A stretch of DNA of 64,000 nt from Polynucleobacter sp. JS-Mosq-20-D10 (GTDB lineage: Bacteria; Pseudomonadota; Gammaproteobacteria; Burkholderiales; Burkholderiaceae). The stretch spans positions 929,099 through 993,098 of the forward strand of contig NZ_CP061305.1 in the NCBI RefSeq assembly GCF_018687755.1, in the 5' to 3' direction. Shown piece by piece: positions 16,292 through 24,869 of the stretch; within the stretch, counting starts at the first letter, position 1, and each line of letters begins with the position of its first letter. The notes beneath the pieces were generated by a model, which saw only the letters and a program-made list of their open reading frames with translations, was not told where the DNA came from and did no database searches. The translations under genes were made by a program, and so were the position numbers.

Positions 16292-17494
16292 ATGTTTGCA
16301 GAACGCGTTCTCTCTGGCATGCGCCCAACTGGTAGCTTGCATCTCGGCCATTACCATGGTGTTTTAAAGAATTGGGTTCGCTTGCAATCTGAGTATCCCT
16401 GTTACTTTTTTGTCGCAGACTGGCACGCCTTAACAACCCACTATGAAACTCCGGATGTGATCGAGAAATCGGTATGGGACATGGTGATTGACTGGTTAGC
16501 ATGCGGTGTTGATCCGAACCAAGCGACTTTATTTATTCAAAGCAAAGTGCCTGAGCATGCAGAGCTTTTTTTATTGCTGGCGATGGGCACCCCCTTGGGT
16601 TGGTTGGAGCGCGTGCCAACATATAAAGATCAAATCGAGAAACTCAAAGAAAAAGATCTGCAGACCTATGGTTTCTTAGGCTACCCCTTGCTGCAAGCCG
16701 CTGACATTTTGATGTACCGCGCTCAATTTGTGCCGGTGGGTGAAGACCAGGTGCCACATGTGGAAATGACCCGTGAAGTAGCGCGTCGTTTTAACTATCT
16801 CTATGGTCGTGAGCCTGGCTTTGAAGAGAAGGCCTTAGAGGCGGTTAAAAAATTGGGTAGTAAGCGCGCAAAAATGTACGCTGAATTGCGTGTCGCTTTT
16901 CAGGAGCGGGGCGATGAAGAGGCTCTTGAGCAAGCTCAAGCACTATTGCAAGAAGCGCAAAGCCTGTCGATGGCTGATCGCGAGAGACTATTTGGTTTTC
17001 TAGAGGGTGCTCGTAAAATTATTCTGCCAGAGCCACAAGCTTTGTTAACTACTGCATCCCGCATGCCGGGTATTGATGGGCAGAAGATGTCCAAGTCTTA
17101 CGGCAATACGATTAGTATTCGAGAAAAACCTGAAGAGGTTATCCGCTCAATCCGGACTATGCCTACAGATCCTGCTCGGGTGCGCCGAACTGATCCAGGT
17201 GATCCTACGCGTTGTCCTGTGTGGCAACTTCATGCTGTGTATTCATCCGAAGATACCAAAACATGGGTTCAAAAAGAATGTCAATCTGCAGGTATTGGCT
17301 GCTTAGAGTGCAAGCAGCCTGTGATTGATGCCATTCTTGCTGAGCAGCAGCCTATGTTTGAACGTGCCCAGAAATACTTGGATGATCCAAGCCTATTGCG
17401 CTCCATCATTGCTGATGGTTCCGATAAAGCGCGTAAGGTTGCTCAAGAAACCATGCGCGAGGTCCGAGAGTCCATGGGCTTGGCGTACGACTAA
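16292..17494 (+). CDS. trpS: Tryptophanyl-tRNA synthetase
   Basis: This class I aminoacyl-tRNA synthetase charges tRNA-Trp. The 400-residue product has a HIGH-type motif in SLHLGHYHG (residues 15-23) after MRPTG, and the KMSKS loop QKMSKSYGNT near residue 266. It is longer than the roughly 330-residue E. coli enzyme because of an insert before KMSKS (about residues 185-245, rich in Glu/Gln). The C-terminal region contains three cysteines in GIGCLECKQP. This longer form is typical of betaproteobacteria. Confidence 0.95.
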   Translation: MFAERVLSGMRPTGSLHLGHYHGVLKNWVRLQSEYPCYFFVADWHALTTHYETPDVIEKSVWDMVIDWLACGVDPNQATLFIQSKVPEHAELFLLLAMGTPLGWLERVPTYKDQIEKLKEKDLQTYGFLGYPLLQAADILMYRAQFVPVGEDQVPHVEMTREVARRFNYLYGREPGFEEKALEAVKKLGSKRAKMYAELRVAFQERGDEEALEQAQALLQEAQSLSMADRERLFGFLEGARKIILPEPQALLTTASRMPGIDGQKMSKSYGNTISIREKPEEVIRSIRTMPTDPARVRRTDPGDPTRCPVWQLHAVYSSEDTKTWVQKECQSAGIGCLECKQPVIDAILAEQQPMFERAQKYLDDPSLLRSIIADGSDKARKVAQETMREVRESMGLAYD

Positions 17495-17510
17495 GGCTGC
17501 TTTGACTTCA

Positions 17511-18065
17511 ATGCATGATGCAATCGTAAATGCCTCACCTTGGGTGAAGCGTTTTGCTGCGGCACTCCCAAAAGAAGGGGTAGTTCTTGATTTGGCCTGC
17601 GGCTCCGGTCGGCATACCGCCTTGCTGGCTTCTTTAGGCCATCATATTCTGGCGGTTGATCAAGATATTTCTGTCATTGAGTTGCTGAAAAGTGATGCTG
17701 TCCATATCCAGAAATTCGATCTGGAGGGCTCAGATTGGCCCTTGCAAGACCAGCAGTTTTCAGGAATTGTGGTGACGAATTATCTTTATCGCCCATTTCT
17801 TGAGGAATTGCCCAAAATGCTATCTGAGGGTGGAGTCTTTATCTACGAGACCTTTGCCCAGGGGAATGCCACATTCGGTAAACCTTCAAACCCTAATTTC
17901 TTGCTAAATCCAGGGGAATTGCTGGCTTTGGCACAGCGTTCAGGCCTGAAAGTGATTGCCTATGAGGATATTTACCTCGATCAACCTAAACCAGCCATGG
18001 TTCAGCGGATTTGTGCCGTAAAAGGGCATTTAAAAGGGTGCATTCCGTTACAATTTGCTGATTAA
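17511..18065 (+). CDS. Class I SAM-dependent methyltransferase
   Basis: The 184-residue product has methyltransferase motif I, VVLDLACGSGRHTALL, an acidic residue after strand 2 (ILAVDQD), and FSGIVVTNYLYRPFL at the motif IV position. It resembles TehB/UbiE-type small methyltransferases; the substrate is unknown. The frame is open upstream into trpS, but the ATG at 17511 is 17 bases after the trpS stop and gives a complete fold. It overlaps or abuts dapA, whose likely GTG start is 26 bases downstream. Confidence 0.85.
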   Translation: MHDAIVNASPWVKRFAAALPKEGVVLDLACGSGRHTALLASLGHHILAVDQDISVIELLKSDAVHIQKFDLEGSDWPLQDQQFSGIVVTNYLYRPFLEELPKMLSEGGVFIYETFAQGNATFGKPSNPNFLLNPGELLALAQRSGLKVIAYEDIYLDQPKPAMVQRICAVKGHLKGCIPLQFAD

Positions 18066-18090
18066 CATTCAGAAAATTCAGACACATTCA

Positions 18091-19014
18091 GTGACTAATA
18101 CAACACAATCCAAAGTCAGTAAAAAGCCTATTGCAGGCAGTATGCCTGCCATTGTGACGCCGATGTTCGAGGATGGAAGCCTAGATTTTCCGGGCTTACG
18201 TTCCTTGCTAGATTGGCATGTTGCCGAAGGTTCTGATGGCATTGTCATTGTCGGCACTAGCGGAGAGTCCCCCACGGTTTCTGTGCAAGAGCATTGTGAA
18301 CTCATTAAAGTGACTGTTGATCATATTGCTGGGCGTATCCCAGTAATCGCTGGCACTGGTGGTAATTCCACTACCGAGGCAATCGAGTTAACCAATTTTG
18401 CTAAGTCGGTTGGTGCTGATGCCAGCCTCCAAGTAGTTCCTTATTACAACAAGCCAACTCAAGAGGGTATGTATGCCCACTTCAAGAAAATTGCGGAGTC
18501 GGTTGATTTGCCTGTAATTCTGTATAACGTTCCCGGTAGAACCGTTGCTGATCTAGCTGGAGATACGACTGTTCGCCTGGCAGGAGTTCCAGGAATTATT
18601 GGAATCAAAGATGCTACTGGAAGTATTGAGCGTGGCACTTTGTTGCTAGCCGACCTCCAGCGTGCTGGACACCAAGATTTCTCCGTATTTTCTGGCGATG
18701 ATCTCAGCGCGGCAATGCTGATGCTCATGGGTGGCAAGGGTAATATTTCTGTGACGGCCAATATCGCACCCCGTTTGATGCATGAGCTCTGTCAGGCTGC
18801 AATGTCCGATGATGTCGTCAAGACACGCGCAATTCAATATCAATTACTGGCCGTGCATAAAGCCATGTTTACTGAGGCAAATCCGATTCCTGTGAAATGG
18901 GCCCTGCATCAAATGGGCAAAGTGACCTCAGGCATCAGATTACCTTTAACCCCTTTGAGTGTTGCCTTGCGCGAACCTTTGAAGGCTGCATTGAAACAGG
19001 CTGGCTTACTATGA
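18091..19014 (+). CDS. dapA: 4-hydroxy-tetrahydrodipicolinate synthase
   Basis: DapA condenses pyruvate with aspartate semialdehyde in lysine and peptidoglycan synthesis. The product has the TIM-barrel signatures AIVTPMFEDGSLD, the substrate loop VGTSGESPT, YYNKPTQEGMYAHF, YNVPGRT and the Schiff-base lysine in GIIGIKDATG (near residue 173). The GTG at 18091 gives 307 residues, slightly longer than E. coli DapA because of a 17-residue N-terminal tail. A TTG at 18055 would lie inside the methyltransferase gene. Its last bases overlap the bamC start. Confidence 0.94.
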   Translation: MTNTTQSKVSKKPIAGSMPAIVTPMFEDGSLDFPGLRSLLDWHVAEGSDGIVIVGTSGESPTVSVQEHCELIKVTVDHIAGRIPVIAGTGGNSTTEAIELTNFAKSVGADASLQVVPYYNKPTQEGMYAHFKKIAESVDLPVILYNVPGRTVADLAGDTTVRLAGVPGIIGIKDATGSIERGTLLLADLQRAGHQDFSVFSGDDLSAAMLMLMGGKGNISVTANIAPRLMHELCQAAMSDDVVKTRAIQYQLLAVHKAMFTEANPIPVKWALHQMGKVTSGIRLPLTPLSVALREPLKAALKQAGLL

Positions 19015-20159
19015 TGAATTTGATGCGACCCTTGCGCCAACACTGTGCAACTCTACTAATACTCTCTTTGGTGGGTGTTGTTTTGCCTGGCTGTAAATCT
19101 ATAACAACGAATGACACAGTCGACTACAAGTCCACTGGTGCTGTGCGTGGACCTAATTTATCTTATCCGCCAGACCTGATTACCGCACAAGCTGATCGTC
19201 GTTATATCGTTCAGGATGGCTCTGCCACCATGTCTGAGTACAACGCTGCAGTAAAAAAATCGGTCCAAACTCGTAAGAACGTCATGACTGGTATTCCGGG
19301 TATGCGTATCGCTCGTGATGGTGAGCGTCGTTGGTTGGTCGTAGAAAAGCCAGCTCCAGAACTTTATCCGCAAATTAAAGATTTCTGGCAAGAGAATGGT
19401 TTCCTATTGGTGATTGATTCACCCTCTACCGGCATTATGGAAACTGATTGGGCGGAGAACCGCGCTAGGATCGCGCAAGACTTTATTCGCAATATTATCG
19501 GTGGCGCATTAGATTCAATTTATGACACTGGTGAGCGCGATAAGTACAAGACTCGTCTTGAAGCAACTAAACCTAACGAAACAGAAGTTTATATTACTCA
19601 ACGTGGTGCGATCGAAAAATGTACAACCGATAGCACTGGTAACTGTATCTCCACTATTTGGACTGCACGTCCAAATGATCCTGAGCTTGAAGCAGTATTT
19701 TTGGCCCGCTTGATGGAGCGCTTGGGTATGACCCAAGAAATGGCGAAGGCTCAAGTTGCAGCGCCATTAGGACCAAAGACACCTAAGGCAACGTTAGTCC
19801 AAGAGGGCATCAATACCGCTCATATTGAAATGGCAGCCGGCTTCGATCGTGCATGGCGTGATACAGGACTTGCCTTAGATCGCTCCAATTTTACTGTTGA
19901 AGATCGTAATCGTGCGAACGGCGTTTACTATGTACGTTACGTCAACCCTAAGGATTTGGGTGATACCAAAGGATTTTTCACTAACCTGTTCAGTAGCAAG
20001 GACGACTCCAGCTTGAAGGCTAAGAAATACCTCGTGGTGGTCAAAGCGACTGGTGATAATTCTTCAAGTGTGTACGTTCAAAATGTAGATGGTAAACCTG
20101 AAAATACTGCTGCTGGCTTGCAACTCTTAACGTTGCTGACGGAACAAATGGCCAGATAG
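19011..20159 (+). CDS. bamC: Outer membrane assembly lipoprotein BamC
   Basis: BamC is a lipoprotein of the BAM complex that inserts beta-barrel proteins in the outer membrane. The 382-residue product has a lipoprotein signal with lipobox VLPGC (mature Cys near residue 28). A flexible segment with GPNLSYPPDLITAQADRRY is followed by two helix-grip domains, the second around IEMAAGFDRAWRDTGLALDR. The start ATG at 19011 overlaps the dapA stop by four bases; longer in-frame starts would run inside dapA. The dapA-bamC pairing is conserved in proteobacteria. A terminator follows. Confidence 0.92.
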   Translation: MMNLMRPLRQHCATLLILSLVGVVLPGCKSITTNDTVDYKSTGAVRGPNLSYPPDLITAQADRRYIVQDGSATMSEYNAAVKKSVQTRKNVMTGIPGMRIARDGERRWLVVEKPAPELYPQIKDFWQENGFLLVIDSPSTGIMETDWAENRARIAQDFIRNIIGGALDSIYDTGERDKYKTRLEATKPNETEVYITQRGAIEKCTTDSTGNCISTIWTARPNDPELEAVFLARLMERLGMTQEMAKAQVAAPLGPKTPKATLVQEGINTAHIEMAAGFDRAWRDTGLALDRSNFTVEDRNRANGVYYVRYVNPKDLGDTKGFFTNLFSSKDDSSLKAKKYLVVVKATGDNSSSVYVQNVDGKPENTAAGLQLLTLLTEQMAR

Positions 20160-20190
20160 GTATTGAAGTTAAGAAAACTGAGCCAAAAAA

Positions 20191-20220
20191 AAAGCCGCTT
20201 CTCAGCGGCTTTTTTTCTTC
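20191..20220. terminator. Bidirectional terminator after bamC
   Basis: AAAGCCGCT (20191-20199) pairs with AGCGGCTTT (20204-20212) around a TCTC loop. It has an A-run on the left and a T-run on the right, so it can serve both bamC and the convergent small lipoprotein gene. Confidence 0.92.
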
Positions 20221-20230
20221 AAGAAGAAGA

Positions 20231-20410
20231 TTACTTCTTAGCGTCAGCAGCTGGAGCAGCAGGAGCGGCTGGAGCAGCAGCAGGAGCTTCAGCAGCTGGG
20301 GCAGCAGCAGGAGCAGCAGGAGCAGCTTCAACAGGTTTTGCTTCTTCTTTTTTACCGCAAGCGGCCAAAGCGATTGCCAACATTGCTACGAGTGCTAGTG
20401 ACTTCTTCAT
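20231..20410 (-). CDS. Small alanine/proline-rich lipoprotein
   Basis: The 59-residue precursor MKKSLALVAMLAIALAAC has a lipoprotein signal with lipobox LAAC. The mature part is GKKEEAKPVE followed by about 35 residues of alanine and proline with a few glutamates, ending ADAKK. It is low-complexity and probably an extended outer or inner membrane-anchored peptide, possibly a spacer to peptidoglycan. AGAGGAA lies nine bases before the ATG. A start 27 bases upstream (20437) lacks a ribosome site. Function unknown; alanine-rich lipoproteins of this type recur in betaproteobacteria. Confidence 0.75.
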   Translation of the reverse strand: MKKSLALVAMLAIALAACGKKEEAKPVEAAPAAPAAAPAAEAPAAAPAAPAAPAADAKK

Positions 20411-20439
20411 TTGTAATTTCCTCTTAAAAAATATCATTA

Positions 20440-20505
20440 ATAACCGGTTATGAATACTTGGTAAGTGCAGGGTTAGACCCTAAGTACTTTCCAGCATGCA
20501 TTATA
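20440..20505 (-). promoter_or_regulatory. Promoter and palindromes upstream of the small lipoprotein
   Basis: On the minus strand a perfect TATAAT lies at 20505-20500, with a weak -35 (TTAAGG) 17 bases upstream. The leader of about 80 bases holds a 12-bp perfect palindrome ATAACCGGTTAT (20440-20451) and a GGGT/ACCC hairpin (20470-20480). The promoter is likely; the role of the palindrome is unknown. Confidence 0.5.
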
Positions 20506-20524
20506 GCCATCTACGAATTGAGCC

Positions 20525-21751
20525 TTAAAAAAGCAGCCATCCGGCCTCAAAAGCCTCAAAAAGGCTGTTATTTAATCCAATTTTTTCCAAGGAGCCTGTG
20601 AACTGTTTGCTACTTGCCAGCGAGCGCCAGGCGGCTTGAGTTGAGGCGTTTTGACCGTCGGTCATCTCTTCACCGTTACAGTAAATTCTTGTGCCCAAAG
20701 CGAGAAGCCTTGTATAGGGGTGTGCGTGTAAGGATTGCTGATTAAGCTGGTGTCTAAATTGCTCGGGCGAAAGTTCGTTTGCTAGTCCATCAAAGAAGGC
20801 CTGGGGCTTTGGTTCGCTGAGATAGGCGGCTATGCCGGGAAGAAATGTTTCTACGCGATCGAGTTTTAAGTCTTTCAACTTTTGCGCTACTTGTACGATG
20901 ATTTCGTCCGGAAGTTGTTCGGCACAATGAGTTGCCGCTTGCTTGGGATCTGTAAAGTGCTTATTAAGCCCAGGAATATCTTCAAGTGACTCAGCCAAAC
21001 GCCATAAGCCTTCTTGCAAGATTTCTTTATAGCTTTGCGATCTAAAGCCAACTGACCAAGTTTGACAGCCTGCGTCCAAAGCAATCCCATCATGAGCAAC
21101 ATGGGGTGGTAGGTAAAGCATATCGCCTGGCTCTAGATCCCACTCCTGCTCTACTCTAAAGTCCTGCAGAATTTTCAAGGGGAGATTTGGATTCAGAGTT
21201 AAATCCTTTTGCTCAGAAATGCGCCAACGTCTGCGTCCCGACATTTGAATCAAAAAGACATCATAAGAATCAAAGTGTGGACCTACGCCGCCGCCAGGGC
21301 CAGCAATGCTGATCATCAAATCATCTAAGCGCGCATCTGGAATAAAGCGAAACCAAGAAAGTACTTTTGCGGCTGCAGGATGTTTTGCCTCCATACCTTG
21401 AATCAGCAGCGTCCAATCCGTCGTCTCGATAGAGGGGATAGTTTTCTTTTTAAATGGACCATTTGAAAAAGCCCAAGGATTTGCCTTAATTAATCTAGAC
21501 TCTACTGCATCATCACCTGCTATTTCGAACAACTCTTTAGGCGATATCGAGCAACCCAAGGGATCACCAATTTGTTTGGCAAGCTCAAAGGCGGGAATGG
21601 CACCTCGCACTAAAAGCGGTTTCTTTTGCCAATAGGATTTCATGAACTGTTGAGGGCTATTACCCCCCAAAAGAGCCCATGGGCGATCTAGCGGTAGTTT
21701 TTGGGGTGCCTGCGGTGGATCGTAGGCCTTGCTCAAGTAAAATGCTGTCAT
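20525..21751 (-). CDS. Ribosomal uL16 3-hydroxylase-like JmjC/cupin oxygenase
   Basis: This 408-residue protein is a 2-oxoglutarate and iron-dependent oxygenase of the RoxA (YcfD) family, which hydroxylates an arginine of ribosomal protein uL16. The iron ligands are visible as HxD in GPHFDSYDVF (His159, Asp161) and the distal histidine in PPHVAHDG (His220). The N-terminal WALLGGNSPQQFMKSYWQKKPLLVRGA is family-like, and the C-terminal half is the winged-helix dimer part. The frame is open to 21850 but ATG 21751 is preferred, because the longer form would run into the divergent slyD gene. The missing lysine block residue set was not checked. Confidence 0.85.
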   Translation of the reverse strand: MTAFYLSKAYDPPQAPQKLPLDRPWALLGGNSPQQFMKSYWQKKPLLVRGAIPAFELAKQIGDPLGCSISPKELFEIAGDDAVESRLIKANPWAFSNGPFKKKTIPSIETTDWTLLIQGMEAKHPAAAKVLSWFRFIPDARLDDLMISIAGPGGGVGPHFDSYDVFLIQMSGRRRWRISEQKDLTLNPNLPLKILQDFRVEQEWDLEPGDMLYLPPHVAHDGIALDAGCQTWSVGFRSQSYKEILQEGLWRLAESLEDIPGLNKHFTDPKQAATHCAEQLPDEIIVQVAQKLKDLKLDRVETFLPGIAAYLSEPKPQAFFDGLANELSPEQFRHQLNQQSLHAHPYTRLLALGTRIYCNGEEMTDGQNASTQAAWRSLASSKQFTGSLEKIGLNNSLFEAFEAGWLLF

Positions 21752-21795
21752 ATCAGTAAGAAGCTGTTTAAAACACAATGTTGAATGAATTACGC

Positions 21796-22383
21796 ATGAA
21801 GATCGAAAAAAATACCGTTGTATCCCTGCGCTACAAATTAACTGATGCACAAAATAATATTATCGAGGAACCAGACTCTCCGATGGTATACCTGCATGGC
21901 GGATATGAGGGCACTTTTCCCAAAATTGAAACCTTATTGGATGGTCAGGATGTGGGCTACGAAGCCAGCATTCAGCTTGAACCTAGCGAAGCCTTTGGAG
22001 AGTACGATCCTGAGTTACTCAAGATTGAGCCACGCGCACGCTTTCCTGAACCTTTGGAAGTCGGTATGCAGTTTGAGGGTATTCCTGATGAAGAGGGGGA
22101 AGACTCTGGTGATGAAGAGGAGGAGCCCTTGATCTACACCGTAACTGATGTGGCTGATAGCCAAGTCGTTTTAGATGGGAATCATCCGCTTGCTGGCATG
22201 GCTTTGCGCTTCTGGGTTCAGGTGGAAGATATTCGAACTGCTACAGATGAAGAGATTGAAAATCGTCACCCTGTAGGTGCAGAAGCATTTGCATTTGGGA
22301 TGCCTGATGATTTGGATGACGCTGAGGATGACTTTACTAGCGCAGTCTCTAACCCAGGCAGCTCATCACCAACTCTGCATTAA
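21796..22383 (+). CDS. slyD: SlyD-type FKBP peptidyl-prolyl isomerase
   Basis: This 195-residue SlyD-like chaperone-isomerase accelerates proline isomerisation. MKIEKNTVVSLRYKLTDAQNN and the FKBP strands frame an inserted chaperone domain around VGMQFEGIP...DGNHPLAGMALRFWVQV. The inserted domain carries an unusual acidic run, DEEGEDSGDEEEEP. The C-terminal tail is acidic (DDLDDAEDDF) rather than histidine-rich, so metal binding as in E. coli SlyD is unlikely. An in-frame ATG at 21778 would add six residues; neither start has a good ribosome site. It is divergent from the uL16 hydroxylase gene. Confidence 0.9.
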   Translation: MKIEKNTVVSLRYKLTDAQNNIIEEPDSPMVYLHGGYEGTFPKIETLLDGQDVGYEASIQLEPSEAFGEYDPELLKIEPRARFPEPLEVGMQFEGIPDEEGEDSGDEEEEPLIYTVTDVADSQVVLDGNHPLAGMALRFWVQVEDIRTATDEEIENRHPVGAEAFAFGMPDDLDDAEDDFTSAVSNPGSSSPTLH

Positions 22384-22391
22384 GACCAAAA

Positions 22392-23159
22392 CTACTCCTT
22401 AAGCCACTCTTTTAAAACGCCGAGCTCACGCTTAGTATCGCTAGATTCGTCGGTATGTGATGACGGCATATTGCTCAATTTCGCTAGCGCTTTTTCAAGT
22501 GCAGCGATCTTAGCCTCTTGTTCTAGAGTGGCATCAATTAAACCTTTTAATGCCATAGAAACTGGATCATCTACGTTTGGCGTTACGCCATAGGCTGAGA
22601 AGTATTCTTTAGCCTTGCTGTCTGGAGTGCTGGCCTGGGGCAAATCAGGATGCAAGACGCGCGCAGGAATTCCCACGGCAGTTGCTCCAGCCGGGATTTC
22701 TTTTAGCACTACCGCATTAGATCCAACTCGGGCACCATCGCCAACAGTAAAGCCCCCCAGAACCTTAGCTCCGGCACTAATGACTACGCCTTTACCTAAA
22801 GTGGGGTGACGCTTTACACCTTTATATAGAGAGGTCCCACCTAAAGTAACGCCTTGATAGATGGTGCAGTCATCACCAATTTCAGTAGTCTCTCCAATCA
22901 CAATGCCAAGACCATGATCTAAAAATACCCTACGACCGATCTTGGCTCCAGGATGAATTTCAATACCAGTAATGAAGCGGGCCAGCATCGATAGAAGGCG
23001 CGCAATCCACTTTAACCCCAAGTTCCATAGACCATGTGATACCCGATGTATCCAAACAGCATGTAAGCCTGGATAACAGGTAATGACCTCTAAGCGATTT
23101 CTTGCGGCAGGGTCACGAACAATGATGGAGTCGACTTGGTCGAAAAGCGAATTAAGCAT
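22392..23159 (-). CDS. cysE: Serine O-acetyltransferase
   Basis: CysE acetylates serine, the first step of cysteine synthesis. The 255-residue product has the helical N-terminal domain (PAARNRLEVITCYPGLHAVWIHRVSHGLW) and the left-handed beta-helix of hexapeptide repeats: IHPGAKIGRRVFLDHGLGIVIG, IGDDCTIYQGVTLGG, then VISAGAKVLGGFTVG. The HPGA histidine and the DHG aspartate-histidine belong to the active site. The C-terminal 70 residues after PARVLHPD are an extension with VDDPVSMALKGLID. It is followed downstream by the convergent slyD and preceded by trmJ in the same direction. Confidence 0.94.
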   Translation of the reverse strand: MLNSLFDQVDSIIVRDPAARNRLEVITCYPGLHAVWIHRVSHGLWNLGLKWIARLLSMLARFITGIEIHPGAKIGRRVFLDHGLGIVIGETTEIGDDCTIYQGVTLGGTSLYKGVKRHPTLGKGVVISAGAKVLGGFTVGDGARVGSNAVVLKEIPAGATAVGIPARVLHPDLPQASTPDSKAKEYFSAYGVTPNVDDPVSMALKGLIDATLEQEAKIAALEKALAKLSNMPSSHTDESSDTKRELGVLKEWLKE

Positions 23160-23187
23160 AAATTGATTTTAACGGGTAATGCCCAAT

Positions 23188-23937
23188 CTATTTTTTCAAG
23201 AGCATCTGTTTGGCAATGCCACGGAGCAGGTCGATTTCTTCTTTATGGAGGCGCGTTCTGGCAAATAGCGCTTGTAAGCGGGGCATGAGCTTTTTGGGAT
23301 TAGTGGGATCAAGGTAGCCAATGGCCTCTAGCCCCTCACGCCAGTGCTCCAGCATAGCAGCTACAGCCGCAGGATCTGCATAATCTTCCGGCTCAGCATT
23401 AGGGCCTAAGATCCCAAGCCCCAAATCTTCCCCCAGCGATTCTCTGAGGGTGAAGGCGCAAACCATAATGGCTTGGGCGAGGTTCAGGGAGGGATAAAGT
23501 GGGTTTGCATCAAGCCATACGCGATGGGTGCACAGTGAGAGGTGGTGGTTATCTAGCCCGGTGCGCTCTGGTCCAAAGAGGAGTGCGACTCGCTGATTAC
23601 CCGCAATAGCTGCCTGAACTAGTGGGCGAGTATCTTGCCAATTTAATGCTGGCGGCCCAAATTCACGATCACGACTGGTGAGTCCTAAGACAAGAGTGCA
23701 GCCTTGAACGGCTGATTCCAAAGACGAAGTCTCATGACTGGACTCCAGGACATCGACCGCACCACTGGCTAGAGCAATTGCCTCAGGTGCCTGTGCAACC
23801 CCAGCAATCTTCGGTGAAATCAGATGGAGATCACTAAACCCCATGGTTTTTAGTGCACGCGCTGCCGACCCCACGTTTCCTGGGTGGCTGGTTTCAACTA
23901 AAACCCAGCGTAGTAACTGTGCTTGTGAGGCGTTCAT
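23188..23937 (-). CDS. trmJ: tRNA (cytidine/uridine-2'-O)-methyltransferase
   Basis: TrmJ methylates the 2'-O of residue 32 in tRNAs. The 249-residue product is a SPOUT-fold enzyme: VLVETSHPGNVGSAARALKTMGF at the N-terminus, then the knot region with LLFGPERTGL and SLNLAQAIMVCAF. A C-terminal helical extension of about 80 residues, ending RGIAKQMLLKK, is typical of TrmJ. It sits 28 bases upstream of cysE and is divergent from suhB, an order seen in related bacteria. Confidence 0.93.
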   Translation of the reverse strand: MNASQAQLLRWVLVETSHPGNVGSAARALKTMGFSDLHLISPKIAGVAQAPEAIALASGAVDVLESSHETSSLESAVQGCTLVLGLTSRDREFGPPALNWQDTRPLVQAAIAGNQRVALLFGPERTGLDNHHLSLCTHRVWLDANPLYPSLNLAQAIMVCAFTLRESLGEDLGLGILGPNAEPEDYADPAAVAAMLEHWREGLEAIGYLDPTNPKKLMPRLQALFARTRLHKEEIDLLRGIAKQMLLKK

Positions 23938-24067
23938 ATCAACCGGAATTCTCTATGGGCATGGGTGTTCAATGTAGCAATCGTTTAGAATCAGGGTGTT
24001 AGCTCCTTATTGTCCCGCAGTTTGCAATTTAGTGAGCTTGTTCTTATTTAATTTGTCCATCAATACT

Positions 24068-24856
24068 ATGCATCCCATGTTAAATGTGGCCGTTAAGGCT
24101 GCCCGTCGTGCCGGAACCGTGATTAATAGAGCGTCTCTGAATTTAGAGCGACTTCAGGTCGACCGCAAACAACATAATGATTTCGTAACTGAGGTGGACA
24201 GACAGGCTGAAGCAGCCATTATTGAAACGCTCAGCGAAGCCTATCCTTCGCACGGTTTCTTGGCTGAAGAAACTGGCGCTCAAAACGCTGATGCTGAACA
24301 TGTCTGGATCATTGATCCGCTGGATGGTACAACCAACTTTATCCACGGCTTCCCTCAATATGCAGTTTCCATTGCACTATCTGTAAACGGGGTAACCCAA
24401 CAAGCAGTGGTGTATGACCCGACTCGTGATGAGCTGTTTACTGCCACGCGTGGTGCAGGTGCTTATTTAGATCGTCGGCGTTTGCGTGTTGCCACGCAAG
24501 ATCGTTTGGCCAATTCATTGTTGGGTACTGGTTTTCCTTATCGCGATGATCAAGATATAGAAAAGTATTTAAAAATCTTTGCAGATATGTCCCGCCAATG
24601 TGCCGGTCTGCGTCGCCCTGGCGCTGCATCTCTTGACTTAGCCTATGTTGCTGCTGGTCGTTACGATGGGTTTTTTGAGAGCGATCTCAAGCCATGGGAT
24701 ATGGCTGCAGGCGCTTTATTGATTACTGAGTCTGGTGGACTTGTCGGCAACTACCGAGGCGAAGAAGGATTCCTGCAAAGTGGTGAAGTGATGAGTGCAA
24801 ACCCACGTATCTTTGCTCAGATGGTGCAGTGTTTATCCAAATACTCCAGCTGTTAA
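24068..24856 (+). CDS. suhB: Inositol monophosphatase family protein SuhB
   Basis: SuhB-type proteins dephosphorylate inositol phosphates and, in E. coli, act with Nus factors in rRNA transcription. The 262-residue product shows the metal-binding motifs FVTEVDRQAE, LAEETG, WIIDPLDGTTNFIHGFP and KPWDMAAGALLITESGG. The frame is open to 23996, but MHPMLNVAVKAARRAG from 24068 is the family N-terminus. The gene is divergent from trmJ, as in many proteobacteria. It is convergent with lpxH. Confidence 0.93.
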   Translation: MHPMLNVAVKAARRAGTVINRASLNLERLQVDRKQHNDFVTEVDRQAEAAIIETLSEAYPSHGFLAEETGAQNADAEHVWIIDPLDGTTNFIHGFPQYAVSIALSVNGVTQQAVVYDPTRDELFTATRGAGAYLDRRRLRVATQDRLANSLLGTGFPYRDDQDIEKYLKIFADMSRQCAGLRRPGAASLDLAYVAAGRYDGFFESDLKPWDMAAGALLITESGGLVGNYRGEEGFLQSGEVMSANPRIFAQMVQCLSKYSSC

Positions 24857-24869
24857 TTAGGCGGCAGTA

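Noticed and set aside
18897..19010. Upstream extension of the bamC frame
   Set aside because: It overlaps dapA coding sequence and would place the lipoprotein signal internally; the ATG at 19011 gives a proper lipobox.
20163..20453. Alanine-rich plus-strand frame over the small lipoprotein gene
   Set aside because: The minus strand has a lipobox, a ribosome site and a TATAAT promoter; the plus-strand frame is a shadow of the repeated Ala codons and spans a terminator.
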